From Ancrocorticia populi (GTDB taxonomy: Bacteria; Actinomycetota; Actinomycetes; Actinomycetales; Actinomycetaceae), in NCBI RefSeq assembly GCF_003123745.1, contig NZ_QETB01000006.1, positions 1-64,000 of the forward strand: a DNA stretch of 64,000 nucleotides, given 5' to 3'. Positions 51,440 to 61,648 of the stretch are shown in pieces. Position numbers and translations under genes: made by a program. How positions within the stretch are numbered: the first letter of the stretch is position 1; each line of letters opens with the position of its first letter. The notes under the pieces are model-generated. The model ran no database searches and was not told the origin of the DNA. It was given only the letters and a program-made list of their open reading frames with translations.

Positions 51440-52777
51440 GTGGATCGTCAACAAGAATATGTACTACGCACCATCGAAGAGAAGGGTGTGCGATTCGTCC
51501 GGCTCTGGTTCACAGATGTAGTTGGCAAACTCAAATCTGTGGCGATCGCGCCGGCCGAATTGGAGAAGGCATTCGAGGAAGGAATCGGCTTTGACGGTTC
51601 CTCGATCCAAGGACTCACTCGTGTTTACGAGGCGGATATGCTCGCCCGTCCAGACGCAGCAACCTTCCAGCTCCTACCGTGGCGCGGAACGGACTATCCG
51701 GTGGCACGAATGTTTTGTGACATCACCACGCGCGACGATGAGCCAGCGCGAACGGATCCGCGGAATATCCTCAAGCGAGCACTCGAGAGCGCGGCCGATA
51801 TGGGCTTTACCTGTTACGTTCACCCGGAGGTTGAGTTCTATCTCTTCCAACAGGAATCTGATCCTGAGAAGATCCCGGTTCCGATCGATTCTGCCTCCTA
51901 CTTCGATCACGTTACGCGCTCAACGGCCCATGATTTCCGGCGGGACGCCATTTTGAATCTTGAAGAGATGGGCATCTCCGTGGAGTTCTCCCATCACGAG
52001 GCGGGCCCGGGCCAGAACGAAATCGATCTGCACTACTCGGACGCGCTTTCGATGGCGGACAACCTCATGACGTTCAAGGCAGTGATTGAAGAGATCGCTG
52101 TGCGCCAGGGTGTCCAAGCATCGTTCATGCCGAAGCCGCTCGGAAACGTCCCAGGCTCGGGTATGCACACACATATTTCGCTGTTTGAGGGCGAGCGAAA
52201 CGCGTTTGCTGATCCCACGGGACCCTACGGGCTCTCAAAGACAGGGCGGCAGTTTATGGCGGGCCTGCTTCGCCACGCTCGGGAAATCACCGCAGTCACG
52301 AATCAGCACGTCAACTCATATAAGCGTCTGTGGGGAGGGGACGAGGCTCCGTCGTACGTGTGTTGGGGACCTAACAACCGATCTGCTCTAATTCGCGTCC
52401 CGTACTACAAACCCGAAAAGTCGCAATCAGCACGTCTGGAGTACCGTGCGATCGATTCCTCGGCGAACCCCTACCTCGCCTTCGCTGCAATGATTCGCGC
52501 GGGGCTCGCGGGAATCGCGGGGGATTATGAACTCCCTGAGCAGGCCGATACGGACGTCAGCTTGATGAGCACCATGGAACGCCAGATCCTCGGCATAGAA
52601 TCGTTGCCTGAATCGCTCAGCCAGGCGTTGCGGGTTATGCGGGAATCCGAGCTCATGGCGGAAGGCTTGGGAGAGGATTGCTTCGCCTACTTCCTTCGGG
52701 AAAAGAAGCACGAATGGCGCGAATACTCCACACAGATAACCACCGAGGAGCGCCGCCGCTTCCTAGCCACATTCTAG
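51440..52777 (+). CDS. glnA2: Glutamine synthetase type I, GlnA2-like
   Basis: The 445-residue protein is a shorter glutamine synthetase. It has VRFVRLWFTDVVGKLKSVAI, FDGSSIQGLTRVYEADMLAR, then YVHPEVEFYLFQ and the metal motifs SHHEAGPGQNEIDLHYSDAL and KPLGNVPGSGMHTHISLFEG, followed by YKRLWGGDEAPSYVCWGPNN and [20 protein letters not shown]. The region that carries the adenylylation tyrosine in GlnA1 is different here (SLMSTMERQI), so GlnE control is less likely. It starts at GTG, with AAGGAG upstream. glnE follows by 9 bp, matching the glnA2-glnE order of actinobacteria. Confidence 0.93.
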   Translation: MDRQQEYVLRTIEEKGVRFVRLWFTDVVGKLKSVAIAPAELEKAFEEGIGFDGSSIQGLTRVYEADMLARPDAATFQLLPWRGTDYPVARMFCDITTRDDEPARTDPRNILKRALESAADMGFTCYVHPEVEFYLFQQESDPEKIPVPIDSASYFDHVTRSTAHDFRRDAILNLEEMGISVEFSHHEAGPGQNEIDLHYSDALSMADNLMTFKAVIEEIAVRQGVQASFMPKPLGNVPGSGMHTHISLFEGERNAFADPTGPYGLSKTGRQFMAGLLRHAREITAVTNQHVNSYKRLWGGDEAPSYVCWGPNNRSALIRVPYYKPEKSQSARLEYRAIDSSANPYLAFAAMIRAGLAGIAGDYELPEQADTDVSLMSTMERQILGIESLPESLSQALRVMRESELMAEGLGEDCFAYFLREKKHEWREYSTQITTEERRRFLATF

Positions 52778-52786
52778 GGAGATTCT

Positions 52787-55700
52787 GTGCGTGAACAGAG
52801 CTATACGAGCCAGCTACGCAAGGCGGGTTTTGTGGAGCCAGCGCGCTGCGCCAGCCTCCTCGATGACCCCGCTCTGGCGGGAATGGAAATTGGTAGCTTC
52901 CTCGCAGATTTTCACGAGGTGGCCGATCCAGACCAGTGCCTCCTCGCGCTAATTCGGCTTGCGGAGGCGTGTCAGGAAGCTGAGCATTCCAAGGCGTTGG
53001 CCTCGCTCCTAGGTGATTCGCGATCCCGCCGTGAGCTGTTTGGCCTGCTCGGAATGTCCACGATGCTGGGCGATTTCCTCATCTCCCACCCGGATCGGCT
53101 CAAAGATGTATTTGCCCCGGGGCCGCGCGGAGCCTGCGGCATACCGCGAGGTGATCAGGCGGACGAACGGGCTAGCGCGCTCACGGCTGTGGGAGCCAAC
53201 CCCTCGGATGCGTATCCGGTTTCAACGGAACCGGACGCCATCAACGCTCTCCGGGCTCACTATTTCACCCGCATCGCTCGTGTGGCGGCTGCGGATCTGA
53301 CATGCCCAGACCCCTTAGAGGCGATGCCAGAGGTCTCGGCTCGCATCACCGATATCGTGGGCGGCGCCCTAGAGGCTGGCCTAGCGTACGCGCGAAGCGA
53401 GGTTGAAGGTAGCGAGCATGTGGCACTCACCGTGATCGCCATGGGTAAGACGGGTGCCCGGGAACTGAACTATGTTTCGGACGTTGATGTGGTTTACGTG
53501 GCCAGCCCAACCGACGATTCTGTGGATGAGAGTCAGGCAATGAGTTTGGCCGCGAAGCTGGCTGCCAAACTGGGGCAAGCTGTGTCCGCCCCGGCTGGCG
53601 AGCAGGCCTTGTGGATGCTGGACGCCAATCTGCGGCCGGAAGGAAAAGATGGCCCGCTAGTTCGTACCCTGGAATCTCATGTTGCCTATTACAAGCGGTG
53701 GGCTAAGGGTTGGGAGTTCCAAGCCCTGCTCAAAGCGCGCCCTGCCGCGGGGGATATGGCCCTCGGCCAGCGCTACATTGACACGCTGTGGCCAGAGGTG
53801 TGGGAAGCAGCTTCGCGCGAACACTTCGTGGAGGATTCTCGGGCTATGCGCCGGAGGGTGGAGGCCCATGTGCCGCACCGTGAGGAAGGCCGCCAGCTTA
53901 AGCTGGGCAAGGGCGGACTACGAGACATTGAGTTCACCGTCCAGCTCCTTCAGCTAGTTCACGGACGCTCGGACGATACTCTCCGGACCCGCTCCACTCT
54001 GGATTCGATTGCAGCGCTGCGCGACGGCGGCTACATCGCCCGCAAGGATGCTGATCTTCTGGATCACGACTATCGGCTCCTACGCACCCTCGAGCACCGG
54101 ATTCAGCTGCAGCGGCTGAGGCGATCGCACCTCGTCCCGAGTGGGGAGGCCGAACTGCGGCGAGTTGCCCGCGCGATGCATTGCGAGGGAATCACAACCG
54201 GCCCCGAAATCGACCGGGTCTGGCAAGAAACTCGCAGCGAGGTCCGCCGCCTCCACCAGGCCATCTACTATCGCCCGCTCCTACCAGAGGCGGCAAAGCT
54301 TTCGCCAGATGACATCTCGCTGGATCAGGATGCAGCGAAGGCGCGCCTAGCCTCCATGGGGTATCTGGACCCGGGTGGCGCCATCAACCACATCAGTGCC
54401 CTCACGTCCGGGGTGTCCCGCACCGCTTCCATTCAGCGCCAGCTTCTTCCCGTGATGTTGGGCTGGTTCGCGGCCGGGCCTGAGCCCGATAGGGGTCTGC
54501 TTGCCTTCCGTGTTCTATCAGAAAAGATGGGACGGACGTCGTGGTACTTGCGAACACTCCGTGACGGGGGAGCTGCCGCCGAACGCCTTTGCCTCCTTCT
54601 CTCGTCATCACGCTACCTCGCACAGAATGTTCCCGATCTACCCGAATCCGTTGGCTGGTTAGTGGATAAGAAAGATCTGCAACCTCGCACCCGGGCCGAG
54701 TTGGACGCGGAGTTGGCCTCCACAATCGCAAGGCGCACCTCTGCCGAGGACATTGCGAATGCAGGGCGGTACATGCGCCGCCGCGAGCTTCTGCGTACAG
54801 CGATGGGACAAGTCCTTGGAGTTGTAGACGCTGTGGCCTCCCGCGCGGCGGTTTCTCGGGCCGCTGAGATTGCCATCTCGGCCGGCTTGACTGGCGCGGT
54901 GCGTGCGGCGTGTGAGGCTGCCCATATCTCTGGGCCGGTCTCGCGCTACAGCGTGATCGCTATGGGCAGGCTCGGAGGAGCGGAGATGGGATACGCTTCC
55001 GATGCGGACGTCATCTTCGTGCACGATCCACTCGCAGGTGCCGATGAAGAAGAAGCCCAGCGGGTGGCCGTGGATGTTGCAACTCGTCTATCACGCCTTA
55101 TGGGGAGCCTGAGCGGGGAGCCTCAAATCCCGGTGGACTACGATCTGCGGCCCGAAGGACGCAACGGCCGCCTCACCCGTTCCCTGGCCGCCTATGCCGA
55201 ATACTACGAGCGCTGGGCCGATCCGTGGGAGTATCAGGCTCTCCTACGTGCCCGTCCGATTGCTGGGGACGCGGAGCTGGGAAGCGAGTTCATCTCTCTC
55301 ATTGATCCGTACCGGTATCCGCAAAGGGGGCTCGAGCCCGCAAAGATTCGCGAAATTCAGCGGATCAAAGCACGGGTGGAAACCGAGCGGATTCCACGTG
55401 GCATTTCGGTGCAGCGCCACCTAAAGCTCGGGCGCGGGGGACTTTCCGACGTTGAGTGGACGGCACAACTGCTGCAGTTGGAGAAGGCCGGCACATACGA
55501 GAGCCTTCGCGTCACCTCCACCCTCGAGGTGCTCGCAGCTTGCGAGAAGGCAGGAATTCTCACCTCAGAGCAAGCTGAGCACCTTTCGGAGGCATGGAAC
55601 ATGGCCTCGCTGCTCAGAGACATGAACTTTATTGGCACCGGGCGCTCGCAGGGGACCAAGATTGACGTCCTTCCCCACGATCTGACCGATCTGGGCGTTG

Positions 55701-55834
55701 TAGCGGCACTGTTGGGATTCGAATCCTCCCAGCGCCTAGATGTGGAAGAAGAATATCTACGGGCGGCCCGCCGTGCGCGTGCCGTTGTAGAGGACGTCTT
55801 TTATGCACAGGCACGCGAAGTGAAGGAGCGATAA
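52787..55834 (+). CDS. glnE: Bifunctional glutamine synthetase adenylyltransferase/deadenylase
   Basis: The 1015-residue protein has two nucleotidyltransferase domains. The N-terminal one (removal of AMP) has ARELNYVSDVDVVYVASPTD at about residues 222-240. The C-terminal one (adenylylation) has MGRLGGAEMGYASDADVIFV at about 725-745. Each is followed by a helical regulatory region (for example LKLGKGGLRDIEFTVQLLQL and LKLGRGGLSDVEWTAQLLQL). It transfers AMP to GlnA1 and removes it in response to nitrogen. It starts at GTG and ends with a 1-bp overlap (TAATG) with the phosphatase. Length is that of actinobacterial GlnE. Confidence 0.96.
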   Translation: MREQSYTSQLRKAGFVEPARCASLLDDPALAGMEIGSFLADFHEVADPDQCLLALIRLAEACQEAEHSKALASLLGDSRSRRELFGLLGMSTMLGDFLISHPDRLKDVFAPGPRGACGIPRGDQADERASALTAVGANPSDAYPVSTEPDAINALRAHYFTRIARVAAADLTCPDPLEAMPEVSARITDIVGGALEAGLAYARSEVEGSEHVALTVIAMGKTGARELNYVSDVDVVYVASPTDDSVDESQAMSLAAKLAAKLGQAVSAPAGEQALWMLDANLRPEGKDGPLVRTLESHVAYYKRWAKGWEFQALLKARPAAGDMALGQRYIDTLWPEVWEAASREHFVEDSRAMRRRVEAHVPHREEGRQLKLGKGGLRDIEFTVQLLQLVHGRSDDTLRTRSTLDSIAALRDGGYIARKDADLLDHDYRLLRTLEHRIQLQRLRRSHLVPSGEAELRRVARAMHCEGITTGPEIDRVWQETRSEVRRLHQAIYYRPLLPEAAKLSPDDISLDQDAAKARLASMGYLDPGGAINHISALTSGVSRTASIQRQLLPVMLGWFAAGPEPDRGLLAFRVLSEKMGRTSWYLRTLRDGGAAAERLCLLLSSSRYLAQNVPDLPESVGWLVDKKDLQPRTRAELDAELASTIARRTSAEDIANAGRYMRRRELLRTAMGQVLGVVDAVASRAAVSRAAEIAISAGLTGAVRAACEAAHISGPVSRYSVIAMGRLGGAEMGYASDADVIFVHDPLAGADEEEAQRVAVDVATRLSRLMGSLSGEPQIPVDYDLRPEGRNGRLTRSLAAYAEYYERWADPWEYQALLRARPIAGDAELGSEFISLIDPYRYPQRGLEPAKIREIQRIKARVETERIPRGISVQRHLKLGRGGLSDVEWTAQLLQLEKAGTYESLRVTSTLEVLAACEKAGILTSEQAEHLSEAWNMASLLRDMNFIGTGRSQGTKIDVLPHDLTDLGVVAALLGFESSQRLDVEEEYLRAARRARAVVEDVFYAQAREVKER

Positions 55835-56460
55835 TGAAGCTGCGTCTCATCCGCCATGGACAAACCCCGAACAATGTGGCGCGAGTACTAGACACCGCCG
55901 AACCCGGAGCACTGCTGACGGAGCTAGGACATGATCAGGCGCTGACGCTGCCGGACAGATTAGCGGGCACGGCGATCGATTCGCTGTACGTCTCCACCCT
56001 GACGCGCACTCACCTCACGGCGGCGCCGTTGGCTCAGATGCGTGGGATGGAGCCCCTTGTTCGATCGGGCATCCGCGAGGTTCAAGCGGGCAGCCTCGAA
56101 GGAGGAACAACTCAGGAAGCCTTCGATGCTTATTTCGGCACCATCGTGGAATGGTTTGACGGAGATCTCCACGCCAAGATGGGTGGAGGCGAAACGGGAT
56201 ATGAGGTACTTGAGCGTTTTGACGCCGTGGTGAGCGAAGCCGAGGAAAGCGGAGCCGATTCCGTTGCTTTTGTATCTCACGGAAGCATGATCTCAACGTG
56301 GAGCGCACTGCGCGGTATCGGGATCTCCAAAGATTTTGTGATTGGGCACCACCCGGTAAATACGGGAATCGTTGAACTTGAAGGTACGCTCCGCACCGGC
56401 TACCGCGTCCTAACGTGGATGGGCGAGACCCCTATAGCACCTTCGCCAGAAAATCCTTAG
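55834..56460 (+). CDS. Histidine phosphatase family protein
   Basis: The 208-residue protein opens [20 protein letters not shown] with the RHG phosphohistidine motif. [20 protein letters not shown] and the late [20 protein letters not shown] give the second catalytic histidine. It may hydrolyse sugar phosphates or act on small phosphoesters; the substrate is not known. TAATG overlap links it to glnE, so it is translated with the nitrogen regulator; whether that has meaning is unclear. Its end overlaps the convergent ABC ATPase gene by 29 bp. Confidence 0.9.
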   Translation: MKLRLIRHGQTPNNVARVLDTAEPGALLTELGHDQALTLPDRLAGTAIDSLYVSTLTRTHLTAAPLAQMRGMEPLVRSGIREVQAGSLEGGTTQEAFDAYFGTIVEWFDGDLHAKMGGGETGYEVLERFDAVVSEAEESGADSVAFVSHGSMISTWSALRGIGISKDFVIGHHPVNTGIVELEGTLRTGYRVLTWMGETPIAPSPENP

Positions 56461-57208
56461 TCCGCTCGGACGTGGGATGATCGAAGACATCCGCAGGTTT
56501 GCCCTGCTCAACGATGAAGCCGTCATCCATGAACACCACGTGATCGGCCACCTCGCGCGCGAAACCCATCTCGTGGGTGACAACCATCATGGTGATCCCA
56601 GATTCAGCAAGATCCTTCATGACGGATAGAACCTCGCCCACCAACTCGGGGTCAAGCGCCGAGGTGGGCTCGTCAAACAGCATGACGTCCGGCTCCATCG
56701 CGAGAGCACGTGCAATAGCCACACGCTGCTGCTGGCCACCGGAGAGCTGGGCGGGGTAGTGATCGGACCGATCCGATAGGCCCACGCGCTCCAGCAGTTC
56801 CTTCGCCTTGGAGGAAGCATCCTCCTTGGAGAGTTCTTTGACCTGAACGGGTGCCTCCATGACGTTTTCTAAGGCTGTCATGTGCGGGAACAGATTGAAC
56901 CGCTGGAACACCATCCCGATATTCGTTCGTTGGGCCGCGAGCTGCTTCGTGGTGAGCTCGTGGAGCTTGCCAGATTCATCCTTGCGGAATCCCATGAGCT
57001 GGCCATCCACAGTGATCGAACCGGCTTGGATTTCTTCCAGCACGTTGACGCAGCGCAGCAGCGTGGATTTACCAGAACCAGACGGGCCGAGGATCGCGCA
57101 CACCTCACCCGGCTCGACACTGAGACTCGTGCCCTTGAGCACATGAAGATCTCCGAAGAACTTGTGAACGTTCTCAATTTCAACCATTGCCATGGTTACG
57201 GCGTCCAT
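56432..57208 (-). CDS. Polar amino-acid ABC transporter ATP-binding protein
   Basis: The 258-residue protein has Walker [22 protein letters not shown] loop [20 protein letters not shown], signature [20 protein letters not shown], Walker [21 protein letters not shown], and the H loop [16 protein letters not shown]. This is the HisP/GlnQ type. It overlaps the permease stop by 13 bp if the ATG at 57208 is used, or starts 3 bp before it at 57193. Neither start shows a strong ribosome site. It forms one transcript with the permease and the binding lipoprotein. Confidence 0.94.
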   Translation of the reverse strand: MDAVTMAMVEIENVHKFFGDLHVLKGTSLSVEPGEVCAILGPSGSGKSTLLRCVNVLEEIQAGSITVDGQLMGFRKDESGKLHELTTKQLAAQRTNIGMVFQRFNLFPHMTALENVMEAPVQVKELSKEDASSKAKELLERVGLSDRSDHYPAQLSGGQQQRVAIARALAMEPDVMLFDEPTSALDPELVGEVLSVMKDLAESGITMMVVTHEMGFAREVADHVVFMDDGFIVEQGKPADVFDHPTSERTKDFLAKVL

Positions 57209-58161
57209 TCTGACGAGTTGGTAAGTGGCGTTGTTTGAGCGGCGTTTATTGCCTGTTGACGGGCCGAACGCTGCCGGTTACCTGCACGCCGGCTCAGCCT
57301 GCGGGTGGATTCCGTGCCCTTCCCGTAATACCTTTCAAGCCGGGCCTGTCCCACCATGAGGATTGAGGTGATCACCAGATACCAGATGGCCGCCACGAGA
57401 AGATAGGGAATCTGCAGGAGGCTATGGGTCCCTAAATCGTTAGTTACTCGCGTGAGTTCAAGAGTAAAGGGAACTGCTGTGACAAGTGAAGTTGTCTTCA
57501 GCATGGAGATCGCCTCGTTGCCAGTGGGAGGGACGATCACGCGCATCGCCTGAGGAATCACAATCCTTCGCAGGATCTGCCGGTGATTCATCCCGAGTGC
57601 GCGAGCGGCCTCTTCCTGGCCAACGTCAACGGAGTTTAGTCCACTGCGCACGATCTCCGAGAGGTAAGCGGCCTCGTTGAGGCCCAAGCCCACCATGGCA
57701 GCTACGCCGGCGGTGATTACGTCATATGTGCGGAAGGAGAAGAACTCGGGCCCGAACGGAATTCCGAGGGACATCCGAGGATAGAGAACCCCAATAAGTC
57801 CCCAGAAGATGAGCTGGGTGTAGATAGGCGTTCCGCGGAAGAACCAGATGTACACCATAGAGACCCACCGAAGGATCGGGTTCTCGGAGCGGCGCATGAT
57901 GGCGAGGGTTACGGCCAAGACAATGCCGATGATCATGGAGACCACGGTCAGAATCAGTGTCCAGCCGATCGCGTGGAAAATCTGCGGTTTGAACAGCGTG
58001 TCAAACACGATGTCCCAGTGGAAGTTCTTGTTGGTGACAAGGCCATTGATCATCATGGCCGCGATTACTACAACGATCGCAGCGGAAACCCACCGGCCCC
58101 AGTGTCGCACTGGGGCCGCAGAAATGAGTTCCGGTGTATCCGGGATTTGTTGATCAGACAT
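57196..58161 (-). CDS. Polar amino-acid ABC transporter permease
   Basis: The 321-residue protein has membrane helices beginning [20 protein letters not shown] and the HisM/GlnP-type fold: [20 protein letters not shown]. The EAA loop is [20 protein letters not shown] followed by [20 protein letters not shown]. The N-terminal extension and Arg/Gln-rich tail ([20 protein letters not shown]) add to the usual length. It sits between the binding protein (1 bp spacing) and the ATPase, so the three act together. The substrate is not certain; glutamate, glutamine or cystine types are similar. Confidence 0.93.
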   Translation of the reverse strand: MSDQQIPDTPELISAAPVRHWGRWVSAAIVVVIAAMMINGLVTNKNFHWDIVFDTLFKPQIFHAIGWTLILTVVSMIIGIVLAVTLAIMRRSENPILRWVSMVYIWFFRGTPIYTQLIFWGLIGVLYPRMSLGIPFGPEFFSFRTYDVITAGVAAMVGLGLNEAAYLSEIVRSGLNSVDVGQEEAARALGMNHRQILRRIVIPQAMRVIVPPTGNEAISMLKTTSLVTAVPFTLELTRVTNDLGTHSLLQIPYLLVAAIWYLVITSILMVGQARLERYYGKGTESTRRLSRRAGNRQRSARQQAINAAQTTPLTNSSEWTP

Positions 58162-58162
58162 A

Positions 58163-59068
58163 CTACTTCACGGGGTTAATAACTGCCTCGGTGGAAACAC
58201 CATCGGTGACTCCCCATTCGGCAAAGATATCGGCGAGAGTTCCATCGTCCATCAGCGACTGGAGGGCGGCCTGAACGGCGGTGGTCATTTCGTCGTCGTC
58301 CTTAGAAACAACGATTCCCATCGGAGTCTGGCCGGTAACTTCGCCAACCTGCTCCAACTGGCCCGAAGTCTGCGAAATCGCATAATCCGTCACGGATGAA
58401 TCGGAGTACATGGCAACAACCTTGCCGCCAACAAGCGCGGTCACGGCGGCCGAATGCTCGCTGTAGCGCTGAATGTCAGGTTTCTCAGAGCACTCCTCAG
58501 CTGCCTCGGCCAACTCCTCGTCCTGCACCGTTCCGGTCTGGACGCCAACGGACTTACCGCAGAAGTCAGCGGGATCGAACTCCTCGGGGTTACCGGTCTG
58601 GACAGCCCAGGAGGAACCCACGGTGAAGTATTCGATCATGTTGAAGTTCTCTTGGCGTTCTTTGTTGATAGAGATATTCGCGATGCCAATATCGTACTTC
58701 GCCGGGATACCAGGAAGAATAGCCGCAAACTCTGCGTTTTGAAGGTCGAGGTCAAGCCCCATCGTTGCCGCCAGCGCCTTCATCATATCCACGTCGTAAC
58801 CGATCGGGGTCTTGCCATCTTCGGCGTAGAACTCCGCGGGAGCGTAATAGATGTTGCTTCCAACGGTCAGCGTGCCGGTTTCGGCCACCGCATCGGGTAC
58901 CAGATCGGAAACCTCAGCGTTTTCCTCAACAGACGATACGTCAAAGCCCTGTGTACCGGCCTGGGTGGATTCCCCCGATGCCTCGGACGAATCTGAATCT
59001 CCTCCGCATGCGGCTAGTGAGAGAGCAAGGGCAGCGGCTACGGCTGGAAGGGTGAGCGTGCGGCGCAT
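58163..59068 (-). CDS. Amino-acid ABC transporter substrate-binding lipoprotein
   Basis: The 301-residue protein has a lipoprotein signal MRRTLTLPAVAAALALSLAA with the lipobox LAACG, then an Asp/Ser-rich linker. The binding domain has TLTVGSNIYYAPAEFYAEDG, IGYDVDMMKALAATMGLDLD and DIGIANISINKERQENFNMI, then SVGVQTGTVQDEELAEAAEE. It is an SBP family 3 protein for polar amino acids. The neighbourhood of glnA1, glnA2 and glnE fits a nitrogen substrate. The start has GGAGG upstream. The promoter region to 59226 is AT-rich and shows no GlnR-like box. Confidence 0.94.
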   Translation of the reverse strand: MRRTLTLPAVAAALALSLAACGGDSDSSEASGESTQAGTQGFDVSSVEENAEVSDLVPDAVAETGTLTVGSNIYYAPAEFYAEDGKTPIGYDVDMMKALAATMGLDLDLQNAEFAAILPGIPAKYDIGIANISINKERQENFNMIEYFTVGSSWAVQTGNPEEFDPADFCGKSVGVQTGTVQDEELAEAAEECSEKPDIQRYSEHSAAVTALVGGKVVAMYSDSSVTDYAISQTSGQLEQVGEVTGQTPMGIVVSKDDDEMTTAVQAALQSLMDDGTLADIFAEWGVTDGVSTEAVINPVK

Positions 59069-59177
59069 GAGGCCTCCTTTTTAGAACGAATCTCCTACAC
59101 GAACTATACGCGGTATGTATAACTATGCATAACTCCGTATATGTGAATTATGCGACGGCAGAAACGGCAAAAGTAGA

Positions 59178-59212
59178 GCGGGGGCACGAACCAAACCGGT
59201 TCGACCCCCCGC
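59178..59212 (-). terminator. Terminator after glnA1
   Basis: GCGGGGG..CGAACC and GGTTCG..CCCCCGC form a strong stem with a short AAACC-containing loop. It lies 15 bp downstream of the glnA1 stop. A U-rich stretch (TCTACTTTTGCC on the minus strand) follows. Confidence 0.7.
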
Positions 59213-59226
59213 CCAAGCACCTCTAC

Positions 59227-60651
59227 TTAAATGTCGTAGTACAGCGCGAACTCATAGGGATGAGGACGCTGACGCAGCGGCGCGATTTCCTTCTCTAACT
59301 TGTAATCAATCCACGTATCGATGAGATCCTCGGTGAACACGTCACCTTCGGTGAGGTAATCGTGATCCTCGCGGAGCGCCTCTAGAGCATCCTCGAAGGA
59401 TTCGGGCAGCTGATCGATCTGTGCGTGTTCCTCGGGGGGAAGTTCATAGAGATCCTTATCGATCGGATCGGCCGGCTCGATACGGTTCTTGATGCCGTCC
59501 AACCCCGCCATGAGCATCGCGGAGAACGCGAGGTACGGGTTTGCCGAGGGATCGGGAACGCGGAACTCGATGCGCTTGGCCTTGGGGGAGGATCCAGAAG
59601 TTGGGATTCGGATACACGCGGAGCGGTTGCGCGCCGAGTAGACGAGGTTCACGGGCGCCTCAAAGCCGGGGACCAGACGATGGAAGGAGTTGATTGACGG
59701 GTTAGTGAACGCCAAGAGCGACGGGGCGTGCTTGAGCAGGCCGCCAATGTACCAGCGGGCCAGATCGGACAGGCCGCCATAGCCCTTCTCGTCAGCGAAC
59801 AGCGGCGCGCCGTCCTTCCACAGGGACTGGTGGCAGTGCATACCGGAGCCGTTATCTCCAAACAATGGCTTGGGCATGAAGGTGACGGTCTTTCCGGCCT
59901 CCCACGCGGTGTTCTTGATGACGTACTTGAACTTCATCATGTCGTCAGCCGCGGCCTGCAGCGTATCGAACGTGTAGTTGATTTCCTGCTGGCCACCCGT
60001 GCCTACCTCGTGATGGGCACGCTCCACAACAAGTCCAACCTCTTCGAGGTAGTTGCACATTTCGTTGCGCAGCTCGGTGTAGTGATCGTTCGGGGAAACG
60101 GGGAAGTAGCCGCCCTTGACGCGGGTCTTGTAGCCGAGGTTGCCGCCTTCACTTTCCTGACCGGTGTTCCACCAGCCCTCTTCAGAATCGAGGTGATAGA
60201 AGGATTGGCGAACATCTTCACCGAATCGGACGTCATCAAAGATGTAGAATTCGGCCTCTGCCCCGAAGAACACGGTATCGGCGATGCCCGTTGAGCGCAG
60301 GTAGTCCTCCGCCTTTGCCGCGATGTTGCGGGGATCGCGTGAGAACGTCTCCTCTGTGAAAGGATCAACGATCGAGAAGTTCACTACGAGGGTCTTATCC
60401 TTGCGGAACGGATCAATAAAGGCCGTAGTGATATCCGGTACGAGCTTCATATCTGATTCGTGGATTGCTGTGAAGCCTCGAATCGAAGAGCCGTCGAACA
60501 TCAATCCGTCGGTGAACACATCGTCTTTGAAAGCAATCACTGGAATCGTGAAGTGCTGCATAATGCCTGGGAGATCGCAGAAGCGAACGTCGATGAACTT
60601 GACGCCCTCTTCCTTTGTGTAGGCAATCGCCTCTTCAGCGCTCGAGAACAT
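59227..60651 (-). CDS. glnA: Glutamine synthetase type I (adenylylatable)
   Basis: The 474-residue protein makes glutamine from glutamate and ammonia. It has [32 protein letters not shown], the metal motif [40 protein letters not shown], and [40 protein letters not shown] near residue 400 holds the tyrosine that GlnE adenylylates. The ATG at 60651 follows AAGGAG; an upstream frame to 60711 is not supported. It has a GlnR-type box 65 bp before the start. Confidence 0.96.
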   Translation of the reverse strand: MFSSAEEAIAYTKEEGVKFIDVRFCDLPGIMQHFTIPVIAFKDDVFTDGLMFDGSSIRGFTAIHESDMKLVPDITTAFIDPFRKDKTLVVNFSIVDPFTEETFSRDPRNIAAKAEDYLRSTGIADTVFFGAEAEFYIFDDVRFGEDVRQSFYHLDSEEGWWNTGQESEGGNLGYKTRVKGGYFPVSPNDHYTELRNEMCNYLEEVGLVVERAHHEVGTGGQQEINYTFDTLQAAADDMMKFKYVIKNTAWEAGKTVTFMPKPLFGDNGSGMHCHQSLWKDGAPLFADEKGYGGLSDLARWYIGGLLKHAPSLLAFTNPSINSFHRLVPGFEAPVNLVYSARNRSACIRIPTSGSSPKAKRIEFRVPDPSANPYLAFSAMLMAGLDGIKNRIEPADPIDKDLYELPPEEHAQIDQLPESFEDALEALREDHDYLTEGDVFTEDLIDTWIDYKLEKEIAPLRQRPHPYEFALYYDI

Positions 60652-60715
60652 TTTCGCTCCTTCGTTGTTCGCGTGGATTCTTCCCCGCGGTCCTTGGCTA
60701 GCGTAATTCATGGGA

Positions 60716-60753
60716 ATTACCCCGGCGTCACTTATTTGTTTCAGGCGTGTTAC
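60716..60753 (-). promoter_or_regulatory. GlnR-type nitrogen box upstream of glnA1
   Basis: Reading toward glnA1, half-sites GTAAC, GAAAC, GTGAC and GTAAT are spaced by 6 bp each (ACGCCT, AAATAA, GCCGGG). The GlnR consensus is gTnAC-n6-GaAAC-n6-gTnAC-n6-GaAAC. Three half-sites match fully and the fourth is degenerate. It is a by-eye match. Confidence 0.7.
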
Positions 60754-60775
60754 ATGCTATGAGGTGTAGGCAACA

Positions 60776-60803
60776 AAAATGGGAGCCCATAGGCTCCCAT
60801 TTT
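60776..60803 (-). terminator. Perfect 12-bp hairpin terminator
   Basis: AAAATGGGAGCC and GGCTCCCATTTT are perfect arms with a 4-nt loop. A run of A on the plus strand gives the U tract for minus-strand transcription, so it ends the DUF4191 transcript just upstream of glnA1. Confidence 0.85.
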
Positions 60804-60805
60804 GC

Positions 60806-61507
60806 TTACTTCCCCCGCATCGCGCGGCGGTTCGGCCGAGCGTTGTATGGATCGATTCCCTTCGGAATCGGCAGTGCGTTCTTATTCAGGGCCTCGAGGC
60901 GGTAGGAGAGTGCCGCGACTTCCTGAGAGGTGATCTGTTTCTTCAGCTTCTTGATCTGCTTCTCAAGCTTCGCCAGATCCACTTGACCTTCCTCTTCTCC
61001 CACCATGATCTCGTGGATGGGGGCCGATGGCGCGATTCGCTTGATCGCCTTGCGCTCATCGTTTAGCAGCCGTCCGGCTCTGCTCTTGGTGCCTTCGCTT
61101 ACCAGTACTACTCCGGGGCGTCCGAGGGCTCGGAACACCATTTCCTGAGTGCGCGCATTCACGCGGACGGGTTCTGATTTGACGTTCCACCCGCGCCCCA
61201 AATTATCAAGTACAGCGGTGGAAGCCCCCGCCATACCGCGCAGCTGGGAATAGCTGGCCTTGCGGACCAAGCGCAGGAGCAGGAACATCGGGAACATGAG
61301 GGCGAAGGCAACCCCGAGAAGGATCCACTGGATCCACTTCCCGGTGACGATCGCGGGAATTAGGCCAATCGCGAGGCCAAGGACAAATGCGCCGATCAGT
61401 GCCCAAGGCAGCCAAGAGTACGTGCGTTTGGTGATGCGATAGGCATCCCCAAGGTAATTCCACCAGTGCTTCTTCTTCTCGCCCGGTGCCTTTTTCTCTT
61501 TCGCCAT
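60806..61507 (-). CDS. DUF4191 family membrane protein
   Basis: The 233-residue protein opens MAKEKKAPGEKKKHWWNYLG, then two membrane helices (WLPWALIGAFVLGLAIGLIP and WIQWILLGVAFALMFPMFLL). The soluble part has ASTAVLDNLGRGWNVKSEPV, RALGRPGVVLVSEGTKSRAG, and a helical tail RRAMRGK. This is DUF4191, common in actinobacteria near the lipoate and glutamine synthetase genes; function unknown. The ATG at 61507 follows GAGGG. The next upstream gene is divergent. Confidence 0.9.
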   Translation of the reverse strand: MAKEKKAPGEKKKHWWNYLGDAYRITKRTYSWLPWALIGAFVLGLAIGLIPAIVTGKWIQWILLGVAFALMFPMFLLLRLVRKASYSQLRGMAGASTAVLDNLGRGWNVKSEPVRVNARTQEMVFRALGRPGVVLVSEGTKSRAGRLLNDERKAIKRIAPSAPIHEIMVGEEEGQVDLAKLEKQIKKLKKQITSQEVAALSYRLEALNKNALPIPKGIDPYNARPNRRAMRGK

Positions 61508-61648
61508 GACAGCCCTCGTCCAACCTTTCAGAGTATTAACTGCACTGAGTCTAGTTGATAGGCACCGCTCCGCCCAAAGACGCGGGGCCTGTGGATAACT
61601 TCTGCAGGAAAACACCCGGTGTGGTGGTCTTAGAGGGAGGTGATCACC

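Noticed and set aside
59728-60294. 188-residue open frame antisense to glnA1
   Set aside because: Shadow of a highly conserved gene, no ribosome site.
61590-61598. TGTGGATAA, a perfect DnaA box (TTATCCACA reversed)
   Set aside because: A single copy in an ordinary intergenic region; no cluster, no AT-rich unwinding segment, no dnaA or dnaN nearby.
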